Position numbers and translations under genes: made by a program. Of a stretch of DNA of 24,218 bases, positions 8,497 through 17,462 are shown in pieces. The stretch comes from Asaia bogorensis. GTDB taxonomy: Bacteria; Pseudomonadota; Alphaproteobacteria; Acetobacterales; Acetobacteraceae. The stretch lies in the NCBI GenBank assembly GCA_945871455.1, contig CAMBXJ010000009.1:1-24218 (forward strand), given 5' to 3'. The notes below the pieces were generated by a model. It was not told where the DNA came from, made no database searches, and was given only the letters and a program-made list of their open reading frames with translations. Positions within the stretch are counted from its first letter, which is position 1. Each line of letters begins with the position of its first letter.

Positions 8497-8961
8497 CAGT
8501 ACGAAAACTTACCTTCAAATCTTCGGGTGGGCCGCGCCCCTGGTGATGGCACCGACCCCGAAGGAGATCAGAACGCTTGCTACAACACCTCCCGCGCTAA
8601 TCGCTCTTTTTTCACCAGGAGTGACGGAGCCGCGTGCAATGCGGACACCGAACCTCACCTGCGACAAGCGGACGCCCGCATGGCTGGTCGTCATATCCTG
8701 GCCAAGTTCCGTTCGGCGCAGGCATCGGACGAGTTCCTTCGGTCGGAGGTCCAAGGTAATTGGCGCAGACACCCTGGGACATGAAGGCGGTTCCTGGCTG
8801 TGGATCCGCTGGTCATTGTGCCACCGGCGAGCGTGGGGCACCAACCAAGCCGATCGCGATTTGTGCCCAGGGCCTGCTAGCTCCAACCCACCACGGCGCC
8901 AGGCGAAAGCGCTTGGGAACGATCGGCGAAGCAGTTCCACAGCGCCACCTTCCGTCCGACC

Positions 8962-9702
8962 TCAGATCGCGATGGCGCCCCCATCAACCACCAGTTCGGT
9001 GCCCGTGATGTAGGACGCCTCATCCGACGCCAGGAACAGCACCGCGTTCGCAACCTCCTCCACCTCACCGGCCCGCCCCATCGGGATCGTCTTCATCCGC
9101 TCCGCCCGGATCTGCGGATCGCGGGATCGGATCGCGGTGCGCATGGGCGGCATGGTGCCGGGATGGACCGAGTTGCACCGGATGCCATCCTTTGCATGCT
9201 GTACGGCGACGACCTTGGTCATCATCCGCACCCCGCCCTTGGAGGCGTGGTAGGCCATGTGCGCGCCCTCGCTGCCGACGAAGCCGTTGATCGAGGACAT
9301 GTTCACGATCGCGCCCCCTTTGCCGAGCATGGCCTTCACCGCGTATTTGGTGCCGAGGAACACGCCGGTCGCGTTGATCGAGATGATGCGGTGCCATCCC
9401 TCGGTCGAATACAGGTCGGCGACCGAATTGCCCGAGATGCCGGCATTGTTGACCAGGATGTCGAGCTTGCCGAAATGGCGGACGGTCGAGGCCACCACCG
9501 CCTCCCACCCCGCTTCGTCGGTGACGTCGAGCCGTTCGAAGCGCGCCGCCGGCCCGATTTCCCCGGCGATCCGGGTGCCCTCGGATTCGAGTATGTCGGC
9601 GATGACGACTTTGGCCCCTTCACGCGCGAACAACCGCGCCGTCGCCTCCCCCATGCCGGCGGCCCCGCCGGTGATGATGGCTACCTTTCCCGCGAGGCGC
9701 AT
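8962..9702 (-). CDS. Short-chain dehydrogenase/reductase (classical SDR)
   Basis: A 246-residue NAD(P)-dependent alcohol/ketone oxidoreductase, length exactly typical of classical SDRs. Seen: the cofactor motif TGGAAGMG (11-18), Asp36 at the end of the second strand (favours NAD over NADP), NNAG (85-88), Ser137, Tyr151 and Lys155 of the catalytic tetrad (YHASK), and C-terminal YITGTELVVDGG. The Ser-Tyr spacing is 14 rather than the usual 13, a one-residue insertion. The start has GGGAGG about eight bases upstream. It is the first of the minus-strand catabolic genes but is separated from the next by 846 bases, so it may be its own transcription unit. Substrate unknown; steroid, sugar or 3-oxoacyl-like alcohols are common for the family. 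Confidence 0.93.
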   Translation of the reverse strand: MRLAGKVAIITGGAAGMGEATARLFAREGAKVVIADILESEGTRIAGEIGPAARFERLDVTDEAGWEAVVASTVRHFGKLDILVNNAGISGNSVADLYSTEGWHRIISINATGVFLGTKYAVKAMLGKGGAIVNMSSINGFVGSEGAHMAYHASKGGVRMMTKVVAVQHAKDGIRCNSVHPGTMPPMRTAIRSRDPQIRAERMKTIPMGRAGEVEEVANAVLFLASDEASYITGTELVVDGGAIAI

Positions 9703-9953
9703 GGATGCTCCCTCCCTGAACTATGTGTTATGTTGGGGCGAGGGTATCGGCGGGGACAGGTGGGCACAAGCGCCCGGCCCGGGGGAGTATTTGCCCTGGC
9801 AACCTCAATCAGCCATAACCCCACCGGGCCTCGATAAACTCATGAAATTTGGGGACTTGCCCAGCTTGAGCACAAAATTGCCCAGGGGGCGCACCGGACA
9901 TGGTCCGCGCGTGTCCCAGGGTTCACAAGGTCGCGCGTCACGATGAGAGATTA

Positions 9954-10724
9954 ATGTCGATATTCTTTTGGCTCGCTTCCCAGCCGCTCTGGTTTACGGC
10001 TGTGATAATGGTCGGTGGTGGTATCTTCATAGCCGTCGTCGGCACAATCGTTGTCAACAACGTTTACCTCGCGACCGAGTTGATCCAGAATAACCTTCTG
10101 GGCGGATTCAAGTTCGCGTTCCTCTCGTCGGTCTTTGCCGGGTATCTTGGCTTGCTGCTGTACGGTGTCTACCAGCAATACGAGCAAACCAGGTTGTTCA
10201 TCGACCTGGAAGTCACACAGCTCACACAGATCGACCGGCTTGCGGTGGCTTTACCCCGAACCACGCGTGAAAACGTGCGGGATCGTCTGAAAGACTACGC
10301 ACGCACGGTCGTGGAGGTGGAATGGCCGCAACTCCGCCTTGGCCGCGGCAGTCCGGAAGCCGGGGTAGCGCTCGATAACCTTATGTACACATTTCTGGCG
10401 ATGCAGCCTGTGACCGACCGGGAACGGTTCGTTATGGAGAATTCGATCAACTCATTTCTCCCGATCCGGGAGAACCGGCAGCATCGAATACGACTGAGCG
10501 GAGGATCGTTGAACCCGATGCTTTGGGGCGTGGCACTCCTCGGAGCCTCGGCATCGCTCATTTTTCCATGGTTTTTCGGTGGTGCTAACATATGGACACC
10601 GATCTTGATGTCCTCGCTGCTTGCGGCTTTGACGATGTCTGTGTTGCTGGTGGTCCTGAAGCTCAGTTATCCGTTCGTCGGCGAATTCGGGATCCCTCCA
10701 ACGTCGTTTGAGGCATTCCTTTGA
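9954..10724 (+). CDS. Bestrophin-like (DUF4239) membrane protein
   Basis: A 256-residue integral membrane protein with four predicted membrane segments (about 13-35, 53-72, 190-208, 215-235) arranged as two hairpins around a soluble helical middle. The middle carries the DUF4239 pattern (VRDRLKDYARTVVEVEWPQL at 108-127). The family is described as bestrophin-like and has no settled function; ion-channel activity would be an extrapolation. An in-frame ATG lies at 9900, but ATG 9954 puts the first membrane helix near the N-terminus and has a weak GAGAG-like site before it. It is the first gene of an apparent operon, with the adaptor gene starting 19 bases later. Finding DUF4239 at the head of an RND operon suggests a role in ion or metal stress. 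Confidence 0.82.
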   Translation: MSIFFWLASQPLWFTAVIMVGGGIFIAVVGTIVVNNVYLATELIQNNLLGGFKFAFLSSVFAGYLGLLLYGVYQQYEQTRLFIDLEVTQLTQIDRLAVALPRTTRENVRDRLKDYARTVVEVEWPQLRLGRGSPEAGVALDNLMYTFLAMQPVTDRERFVMENSINSFLPIRENRQHRIRLSGGSLNPMLWGVALLGASASLIFPWFFGGANIWTPILMSSLLAALTMSVLLVVLKLSYPFVGEFGIPPTSFEAFL

Positions 10725-10743
10725 CCCGAGGACATGGTCCGCC

Positions 10744-12477
10744 ATGACGTCACCGCATTTTCCAACCCGACGCCATATCCAGATGGTCCTCACGATTTGT
10801 CTGGCGTTGGCATGCCCTGCCACCTCGGCCTTGGCGCAATTCCTCGCGCCCCGGCTTGAGGCACGTGGCACCGAGTTCGAATTGCTTGGCCTCATCGAAG
10901 CGGGCGGGATCCTGATCTATCTCGACGATCTGAAAACCAACGAACCCATCGTGGGCGCCATATTCGACATTGATGTCGGGACATCCGGACGCTCTCTGAC
11001 ACTAAAAGAGGTCGAGCCAGGACTGTACTGGGCCGACGCCAAATGGTTGAGCCGTCCGGGGTCGCACGACCTTATCATCAGCGTCACCGCGGGCAATCGA
11101 ACGGACCTGCTGGGTACGACCGTGGTTACTCCCCCCGTCACACCGGTAATGACAAATCTTTGGGCCGAGTGGAAGGCGCGTGGTGGCCTCCTGCTTGCGT
11201 TCGTCGGCGGTGTGTTCGCGACCCTGCTGCTTCGGATGCTGGCAAGATTCTGGCGATGGATGCGTCGCCGCTCTCCCGCGGCCCTCGCATCGAGCGGAGA
11301 TGCGCCTAATCGAGCGACGACCGCCGCCGCCCTGCTGATCGCGCTGGTCGGCGCATCAGTAAGCCCTGCGTCGGTCAGTCCAGCCTCGGCCATGCCATCC
11401 GGCCCCGGGCACAACCACGGCCCTGACGGCGTTACAACCGATGTCGCCGCGGACAACCAACCGGCCGACAGCCCGCGCCGCCTGGCCGATGGTTCTCTTT
11501 TTATTCCCAAGGCGGCGCAGCGCGTGCTTGCGATCCGCACGATCGCCGTTGCCAGTTCCGAAATTGCCAGAACCACACGGGTCTTCGGCCGCATTATCGC
11601 CGACCCCACGGCCAGCGGACGCATTCAGGCCGGGATTCAGGGCCGGATCGACGCGGGCGACGGCGGATTGTTCGTTGTCGGTCAACACGTCACCCGCGGC
11701 CAGGTCGTCTGCACGGTTGTCCCGATCGTGAACCCGGTCGACAACGCAAATATCCAACAGCAGGTCAGCCAGATCGACGCGGAACTCCGCCTGTTGTCCG
11801 AAACCGCGGACCAGGCCGCTGCCGGCACGATCCCGTCCCTGTCGCAAAGGGATTTGCAAACCATCAAGCTCGATCTCATGAGCCTCCAGCAGCGGAAGGA
11901 CGGCATTTCGCTGGTAATGAACGACCGCGATACGCTGCGGATTCCACTGCGGAGCCCAGCCACCGGGGTAATCGCGATCAGCAACGTCCTGGCCGGACAG
12001 ATCGTCGAGGCCAAGGACATCCTGTTCGAGGTGATCGATCCGAATCGGATCTGGGTCGAAGCCGCTGCCTTCGACATGGATGTGGTGAACAATATCGCCG
12101 GCGCCAAGGCGATTACGGATAACGGCAAAACCTACACACTCAGCTTCATCGGCAGAGCACCGCGACTGCGCCAGCAGGCGATCCCACTGAACTTCAGGAT
12201 CGACAAACCCGATGCCGGGCTGATTGTCGGCAGCCCGGTGAACGTCTTCATCCAGGGACGCACAAGCCAGACGGCCGTGCTCGTGCCCCAGCAGGCGATC
12301 ACGACGACCGCGTCCGGGCAGGCGATCGTATTCGAACATGTGACAGCCGAACGCTTTGTTCCGATCCTCATTCGCAGCGAAATCATAGATGGATCCAACG
12401 TCGCGGTTCTGGCCGGCCTGGCCCCCGGTAAACGCATCGTCGTCGACGGCGCCGGGCTCCTCGGCCAGATTCGCTAG
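10744..12477 (+). CDS. RND efflux periplasmic adaptor with extra N-terminal periplasmic domain and double membrane anchor
   Basis: A 577-residue protein, longer than the roughly 350-450 usual for membrane fusion proteins. Seen in order: a signal peptide (about 14-31, ending ALA|QF), a beta-rich Ig/YtkA-like domain (about 38-130), a membrane helix (148-170), a basic cytoplasmic loop (RFWRWMRRR), a second hydrophobic stretch resembling another signal sequence (191-217), a short His motif GHNHG (222-226), and then a HlyD/CusB-type adaptor (250-577) with barrel-sandwich motif GRIDAGDGGLFVVGQHVTRGQVVC, a short helical hairpin and LRSPATGVIAISNVLAGQIVEAKD. The adaptor would bridge the RND pump to an outer-membrane channel in the periplasm. 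It looks like a fusion of an anchored sensor-like domain with an adaptor. Its TAG stop touches the GTG start of the pump gene, implying translational coupling. Start at 10744 is favoured; GAGGA lies 11 bases upstream. Confidence 0.85.
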   Translation: MTSPHFPTRRHIQMVLTICLALACPATSALAQFLAPRLEARGTEFELLGLIEAGGILIYLDDLKTNEPIVGAIFDIDVGTSGRSLTLKEVEPGLYWADAKWLSRPGSHDLIISVTAGNRTDLLGTTVVTPPVTPVMTNLWAEWKARGGLLLAFVGGVFATLLLRMLARFWRWMRRRSPAALASSGDAPNRATTAAALLIALVGASVSPASVSPASAMPSGPGHNHGPDGVTTDVAADNQPADSPRRLADGSLFIPKAAQRVLAIRTIAVASSEIARTTRVFGRIIADPTASGRIQAGIQGRIDAGDGGLFVVGQHVTRGQVVCTVVPIVNPVDNANIQQQVSQIDAELRLLSETADQAAAGTIPSLSQRDLQTIKLDLMSLQQRKDGISLVMNDRDTLRIPLRSPATGVIAISNVLAGQIVEAKDILFEVIDPNRIWVEAAAFDMDVVNNIAGAKAITDNGKTYTLSFIGRAPRLRQQAIPLNFRIDKPDAGLIVGSPVNVFIQGRTSQTAVLVPQQAITTTASGQAIVFEHVTAERFVPILIRSEIIDGSNVAVLAGLAPGKRIVVDGAGLLGQIR

Positions 12478-15400
12478 GTGTTCAACACGCTCATCCGACT
12501 GAGCCTCGCGAACCGTCTGTTCGTGTTGCTGGCCGCCATGATCATTGTAGTGTTCGGGGCTTCGCTGGCCCAAAATCTGCCGGTCGACGTGTTCCCGGAC
12601 CTTAACCGTCCCACGGTCACATTGATCACCGAAGCCGATGGGTTGGCGCCGGAGGAAGTCGAGCGGCTTGTCACCTTCCCGATCGAGACGACGATGAACG
12701 GCATGGCGGGCGTCGAACGCGTTCGGTCTGTATCCAGCATCGGCCTGTCGATCGTTTACGTGGAGTTCCGTTGGGGAACCGATATTTTCCGCAACCGCCA
12801 GCAGGTCGCCGAACGCCTGGTGCTGGTGCGGGAACGTCTGCCCGCGAAGGCCGAACCACAGATGGGGCCGCTCACGTCCATCATGGGCGAGATCATGCTC
12901 ATCGCGATGGTGGGAGAGGGCATCGATCCCTTCCTGCTGCGGGAACTGGCCGATTGGACGCTGCGTCCTCGGCTGATGTCGATCCCCGGCGTAGCCCAGG
13001 TGATCCCGATCGGAGGCGAGAGCCGACAGTTCCGCGTGACCCCGAGGCCCGATCTGATGGCTCTGCTGGACATCTCGGTGAACGAGATGGAGCGTGCGAT
13101 TACCGCGTTCGGCATCCGCACCGGCGGCGGCTATGTGGACCAAAGCGGTAGCGAATTTCTGATCCGTAACGTCAACCAGTCCTCGAAATTGGAGGTGCTG
13201 CGCGACCTTGTGGTGACCTACCGGTTCGAGCAACCCGTGCTTCTGCGGCAGATCGCGGACGTGTCCTTCAGTGCCAAGCACAAGCGTGGCGAGGCCGGCT
13301 ACATGGGTAATCCGGCTATCATCCTGTCCGTGCAGAAGCAACCGGGCGGCGATACCATCCAATTGACCGAGAAATTGCAATCCACGCTCCGCGACATGGC
13401 GCGCACGATGCCGGCCGGCGTGAAGATCGACAACATCCTGTTCAAACAGGCCAATTTTATCGAGACCGCGATCAACAACGTCCAGCAGGTTCTCGTCGAG
13501 GCCGCCGTCGTCGTTGCAATTGCGCTCTATCTCTTTCTGATGAACGTCCGCACGACGGCAATCTCGTTGATCGCCATCCCGATCTCGGTGCTCACGACAG
13601 CGATCGTGTTTCACTACCTGGGCATGACGATCAACACCATGACGCTGGGGGGCTTGGCAATCGCCATCGGCATCCTCGTCGACGACGCCGTGGTCGATGT
13701 CGAGAACATCCTCCGCCGCCTGCGGGAGAATGCTCGCCTTGAACGGCCGCGTCCCGTGATCGGCGTGATCGCCGATGCATCGTCCGAGGTCCGCTCCGGC
13801 ATCGTCTATGCCACCATTATCATCGTTCTGGTCTTCGTGCCGCTGTTCGCGTTGTCCGGCATGGAGGGGCGTCTCTTCGTTCCACTCGGACTTGCCTATA
13901 TCGTCGCGCTGCTTGCCAGCCTGCTGACGTCGATGACCGTCATTCCCGTTCTGTCGTTTTACCTGCTGCCGAACATGAAGGGGCTGGCCGACCATGAGTC
14001 GTGGCTGGTGCGGCGGTGCAAGCGCTGGAACCAGGCTTTGCTGGATTGGTCGCTGGCGCGCCAGCGTCTGGTGTTCGCCGGCTCTATCGTGCTGGTCCTC
14101 GGTTCCCTTGCATTGTTGATATCCCTGCCGCGCTCGTTCCTGCCTCCGTTCAACGAAGGCACGCTCACCATCGGGATGTATTTCAATCCCGGTATGTCGT
14201 TGTCCGAATCCAACCGGCTGGGCGCGCTGGCTGAACGGCGGGTGCTGCAAGTGCCGGAGGTGACCGCGGTCGGCCGACGGACGGGACGCGCCGAACTGGA
14301 TGAGCATGCCGAAGGCGTTCATGCCGCGGAAATCGATGTCGATTTGAAGCCGTCATCCCGTTCCAGGACAGAAATCGTTCAGCACATCCGCAACCAGCTT
14401 GCGATCCTTCCCGCATCGATCAATATCGGCCAACCCATTTCGCACCGGCTTGATCACATGCTGTCCGGTGTCCGTGCGCAGATCGCGCTGAAGCTGTTCG
14501 GGGACGATCTGGACCTGCTGGTCGCGGAAGGGGAGAAGCTGCGCCGCCGGCTGGCATCGATTCCCGGTCTTGTCGATCTGCAGCTTGAAAAGCAAACCCG
14601 GGTCCCACAAATCCGCGTCAGCGTCGACCCGGAACGTGCTCGCCTATACGGCACCACGCCGGCGGAAGTGGCCCTGGAACTCGAAACCCTGTCGAACGGC
14701 AAGGTCGTGTCACAAGTCATAGAGGACGTCCGGCGTTACGACGTTCTGGTGCGCCTCGATGACAGTGACCGACGCTTCCAGGGCCTTTCGAACATGTTGA
14801 TCGAGACGCCGGCCGGCCGGGTTCCGCTGCGGATCATGGCGACGGTGGTCAGCACCGACGGCCCCAATCAGATCATGCGCGACAATGGCCGCCGCCGGTT
14901 GGTGATCCTCGCCAACACCGATGGCAGCGATATGCGCCGGATTATCGCCGAGATGCGGGCAACCCTGGCGACCATCGACCTGCCGCAGGGGTTTTCGACC
15001 TCGATGGAAGGCACGTTCCAGGCCGAGGAAGCCGCCGGCCAGAAGATCATGGTGTTGTTCTGCGGCTCGCTCGCGCTGATCTATCTCGTGCTTTACACGC
15101 GGTATCGCTCAGCATCGCTTTGCCTGATCATCATGGCGGGGGTTCCCCTGTCGCTGGTCGGGGGCGTCCTGGCGCTGAGTCTCGCAGACCAGCCGCTGTC
15201 GATCGCGAGCATGGTCGGGTTCGTGTCGCTGGCGGGGATCAGCACGCGCAATGGCATCCTGAAGATCAGCCACTACCTCAATCTGATCATTCGGGAAGAC
15301 GCACCGTTTTCCTGGGACACGATCATTCGCGGCAGCCTGGATCGCATGACGCCGGTGCTGATGACCGCGTCAGCGGCCGGCTTCGCGCTGCTGCCGCTGA

Positions 15401-15588
15401 TCGTCGATGCCGGCGCCCCGGGGAAGGAGATTCTCTCCCCTGTCGCCCTGGTGATCTTCGGTGGTTTGATCAGTGCGACATTGCTGGACGCCGTCGTGAC
15501 CCCGTTGCTGTTTCTGAAAGTCGGACAACGGGCGCTGGATCACCTGGCCACATTCCGCGGCCAGTTGTCGGAACAGGAAACCTTTTGA
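12478..15588 (+). CDS. RND efflux pump permease, heavy-metal-efflux (CusA/CzcA) type
   Basis: A 1036-residue inner-membrane proton-driven pump, normal RND length. The N-terminus ([59 protein letters not shown], and [21 protein letters not shown]) is clearly of the CusA/CzcA group rather than the AcrB group. The fourth membrane helix reads [21 protein letters not shown] with Asp402-Asp403, so the DFG part of the usual CzcA signature is replaced and the VDD arrangement resembles drug pumps. The substrate is therefore uncertain (Cu, Ag, Zn, Ni, Co, or non-metal). GTG at 12478 directly follows the adaptor stop; no strong ribosome binding site precedes it. No outer-membrane factor gene is visible. 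The stop abuts the stop of the convergent solute-binding-protein gene with no spacer. Confidence 0.92.
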   Translation: MFNTLIRLSLANRLFVLLAAMIIVVFGASLAQNLPVDVFPDLNRPTVTLITEADGLAPEEVERLVTFPIETTMNGMAGVERVRSVSSIGLSIVYVEFRWGTDIFRNRQQVAERLVLVRERLPAKAEPQMGPLTSIMGEIMLIAMVGEGIDPFLLRELADWTLRPRLMSIPGVAQVIPIGGESRQFRVTPRPDLMALLDISVNEMERAITAFGIRTGGGYVDQSGSEFLIRNVNQSSKLEVLRDLVVTYRFEQPVLLRQIADVSFSAKHKRGEAGYMGNPAIILSVQKQPGGDTIQLTEKLQSTLRDMARTMPAGVKIDNILFKQANFIETAINNVQQVLVEAAVVVAIALYLFLMNVRTTAISLIAIPISVLTTAIVFHYLGMTINTMTLGGLAIAIGILVDDAVVDVENILRRLRENARLERPRPVIGVIADASSEVRSGIVYATIIIVLVFVPLFALSGMEGRLFVPLGLAYIVALLASLLTSMTVIPVLSFYLLPNMKGLADHESWLVRRCKRWNQALLDWSLARQRLVFAGSIVLVLGSLALLISLPRSFLPPFNEGTLTIGMYFNPGMSLSESNRLGALAERRVLQVPEVTAVGRRTGRAELDEHAEGVHAAEIDVDLKPSSRSRTEIVQHIRNQLAILPASINIGQPISHRLDHMLSGVRAQIALKLFGDDLDLLVAEGEKLRRRLASIPGLVDLQLEKQTRVPQIRVSVDPERARLYGTTPAEVALELETLSNGKVVSQVIEDVRRYDVLVRLDDSDRRFQGLSNMLIETPAGRVPLRIMATVVSTDGPNQIMRDNGRRRLVILANTDGSDMRRIIAEMRATLATIDLPQGFSTSMEGTFQAEEAAGQKIMVLFCGSLALIYLVLYTRYRSASLCLIIMAGVPLSLVGGVLALSLADQPLSIASMVGFVSLAGISTRNGILKISHYLNLIIREDAPFSWDTIIRGSLDRMTPVLMTASAAGFALLPLIVDAGAPGKEILSPVALVIFGGLISATLLDAVVTPLLFLKVGQRALDHLATFRGQLSEQETF

Positions 15589-16551
15589 TCAGTTGGCCAG
15601 AACCGCCAGCAACGCATCCAGATTAGCGCGCGTCGCTGTCAGAAACCCGTTCGGGTCGAGTTGTCCGTCCGCCGTCCCGACACTGGGATCCATCAGAGTG
15701 AGGATCGCCAACCGGCCCCCTGACGCGGCGATAGCGGCCACGATCGAGGCTTTGGGCTGTTGCGCGGCGATGACCGCGCGCGCGCCAGTCTTCCCGATCG
15801 TGTCCCGCAAAGTGGCAATATCGGTCTCTGTCCAGTCGAAGTCGCTCTTGGCGAAGCTGGCCGCCACGTCCACACCGATATCCGCCAGCAGATACCGAAA
15901 CTCCTGGTTCAGCAGGATGGCGGCGGAGGCGTCGATATCCGCCAGCCGGCTCTCGAACCGAACCCGCAGGGCCAGAATCTCGCCGCGGAATTGTTGCTGG
16001 TTGCGGTCTATCGTCGTCGCGTCGGGCGGGCTCAGGCGGCGAAGATCGGACGCCACGATATCGGTCATCCGGATCGCGTTCGTCAGACTGAGCCAGATAT
16101 AGGGGGATATCCCACGCGAAATCTCCTCCCCCGTCTTTTTCGTGGTTTCGAGCAAGGCCACGCCGGCCATTTCGGGCGCGAAGGGGGTCGACGCGTCAAT
16201 CTCGATCGCCCGGATATTCTGCGCCCGCACGGCGGGGTAGAGCGGATCGGTATCCCATATACGGCGGATCGCGATCACGGCATCAGCCTGTTGCGCCGAA
16301 CCGATGAAATCCGCACGCCGACGCTTCGCGAGATAGGCTGTCTGCTGGTCCATGCCGACATCGGCGGGAAAGCCGGGGCGCACCTCGATCGCGGTATCCT
16401 TCGCCAGGGCGTGCGCGATGGAATAGGTTGCCTGTAGCGATGTCATGATCAGGCGTTTGTCGGCGGCCATCGCCGGCAGGACAACCAGCGTCGGCAGCGT
16501 CGCCGCGCCCACCAGGGCGCGTCGGCGGTTCAGCAAATGGCGTGCGGGCAT
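15589..16551 (-). CDS. ZnuA-fold metal ABC transporter solute-binding protein lacking canonical His ligands
   Basis: A 320-residue exported protein. An RRRALVG stretch followed by a hydrophobic run ending AMAA gives a Tat-like or Sec signal. Family features: SLQATYSIAHALAKD, GISPYIWLSLTNAIRMTDIVASDLRRLSP (about 147-175), NQEFRYLLADIGVDV (215-229) and GARAVIAAQQPKASIVAAIA. In ordinary ZnuA-type proteins these blocks carry metal-binding His (HxY, DPHIWLDP, HxAFxYF). Here the second has Tyr151 and the third Asn215, and the first His block is replaced by MDQQTAYL. It probably binds metal differently, binds a chelate, or has another role. Last gene of the operon, 17 bases after the permease. The frame is open upstream to 16728 but that would overlap the permease. 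The start at 16551 has GGAG nine bases before it. Confidence 0.85.
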   Translation of the reverse strand: MPARHLLNRRRALVGAATLPTLVVLPAMAADKRLIMTSLQATYSIAHALAKDTAIEVRPGFPADVGMDQQTAYLAKRRRADFIGSAQQADAVIAIRRIWDTDPLYPAVRAQNIRAIEIDASTPFAPEMAGVALLETTKKTGEEISRGISPYIWLSLTNAIRMTDIVASDLRRLSPPDATTIDRNQQQFRGEILALRVRFESRLADIDASAAILLNQEFRYLLADIGVDVAASFAKSDFDWTETDIATLRDTIGKTGARAVIAAQQPKASIVAAIAASGGRLAILTLMDPSVGTADGQLDPNGFLTATRANLDALLAVLAN

Positions 16552-16568
16552 CGCGATGGTCTCCGGGG

Positions 16569-17462
16569 TTACATCGCCTGACGACGGAACAACCGGGTGA
16601 ACGTCGCGAGACAGAAGAAGATCGCGGCCACCAGGACGATGGAGCCGCCGGACGGCAGCGGCAGGTTCCACAGCATCGGTGCGATGATCCCGATCACGCA
16701 ACTGAACGTCGATATCACGATGGTGCAAATGAAGAACCCACGGATCGATCGGGTCACGATGCGGGAAGCGGCCGCGGGTATCAGCAGCAGCGCCTCCACC
16801 AGCATGGCGCCGATAATCTTAACCGAGGCCACGGTGATGACGGTAATCATCAGGATGAACAGGTAGTCGAGAAACGCGACATTGACCCCACGCACATGGG
16901 CAAGCTGGGGATTGAAGCTGGCCATCAGCATGCGGTTGAAGCGCGCGATGCCCAGCACCGAGACGATCGCCGAGATGACGGCGAGGATGGTCATATCCAG
17001 GTCGTTGACCGTCAGGATCGATCCGAACAGCACTTGATCAACGATATGCACATTGATCTTGCTGGCCACGAAGATCAGCAGGCTAGCGCCAACCGCCATG
17101 GAAATCGACAGGAACACACCGATCAAGGTGTCGGTGGACATCTTGGTCCGGTTCTTGGTGAAGTTGAGCACCAGTCCGAACAGGATGCAGAATCCGAACA
17201 GGGTGACATAGGGGGCGGTCAGCGGCTCGCCGAGAATGATGCCGAGCGCGACGCCGGTGAGGGCGGCTTGTCCGACGGCCTGGGAGAAGAAGGCGAGACG
17301 TTTCGTCACCACCATCGTGCCGACGCCGCCCAGGATCGGGCCGATGAAGCAGGCACAAATCAGCGCGTTGATCACGAAGGCATATTGGAACGCATCAGGG
17401 ATGGTGCCGGCGGCGGCTAGCGCCTGGATCTCCGCGCGAAGCGGTGCGAACAGCCCGGTCAT
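16569..17462 (-). CDS. ABC-3 family metal transporter permease (ZnuB-like)
   Basis: A 297-residue hydrophobic protein with eight or nine membrane segments. Motifs of the ABC-3 family are clear: GPILGGVGTMVVTKRLAFFSQAVGQAALTGVALGIIL (about 41-77), TDTLIGVFLSISMAVG, and VKIIGAMLVEALLLIPAAASR (about 212-232). It forms the inner-membrane channel for a divalent metal (Zn, Mn, Fe or related). Its ATG overlaps the ATPase TGA by four bases (ATGA), so the two are translationally coupled. The N-terminus is slightly long, with about 25 polar residues before the first helix. Metal specificity cannot be read from the sequence; the NikK/NikL-like proteins in the operon open the possibility of nickel or cobalt. 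Confidence 0.94.
   Translation of the reverse strand: MTGLFAPLRAEIQALAAAGTIPDAFQYAFVINALICACFIGPILGGVGTMVVTKRLAFFSQAVGQAALTGVALGIILGEPLTAPYVTLFGFCILFGLVLNFTKNRTKMSTDTLIGVFLSISMAVGASLLIFVASKINVHIVDQVLFGSILTVNDLDMTILAVISAIVSVLGIARFNRMLMASFNPQLAHVRGVNVAFLDYLFILMITVITVASVKIIGAMLVEALLLIPAAASRIVTRSIRGFFICTIVISTFSCVIGIIAPMLWNLPLPSGGSIVLVAAIFFCLATFTRLFRRQAM

Larger units (their letters stand above)
8116..8961. other. Long intergenic region, no convincing gene
   Basis: 846 bases between the SDR and LLM genes. Open frames of 130-180 codons occur on both strands (the best minus-strand one spans 8515-8940), but none has a recognisable family, a good ribosome binding site or the strong GC3 bias of neighbouring genes. 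The region holds three phased TGTCA/TGACA half-sites (8383-8407) and a fragment resembling a dispersed repeat (8463-8496), listed separately. It may be a decayed gene or a regulatory and repeat-rich spacer. Confidence 0.5.

Noticed and set aside
11356..14322. A 988-codon open frame on the minus strand
   Set aside because: It lies antisense across the adaptor and pump genes, which have clear family motifs. Its His/Asp/Arg/Gln-rich product is typical of a GC3-bias shadow frame.
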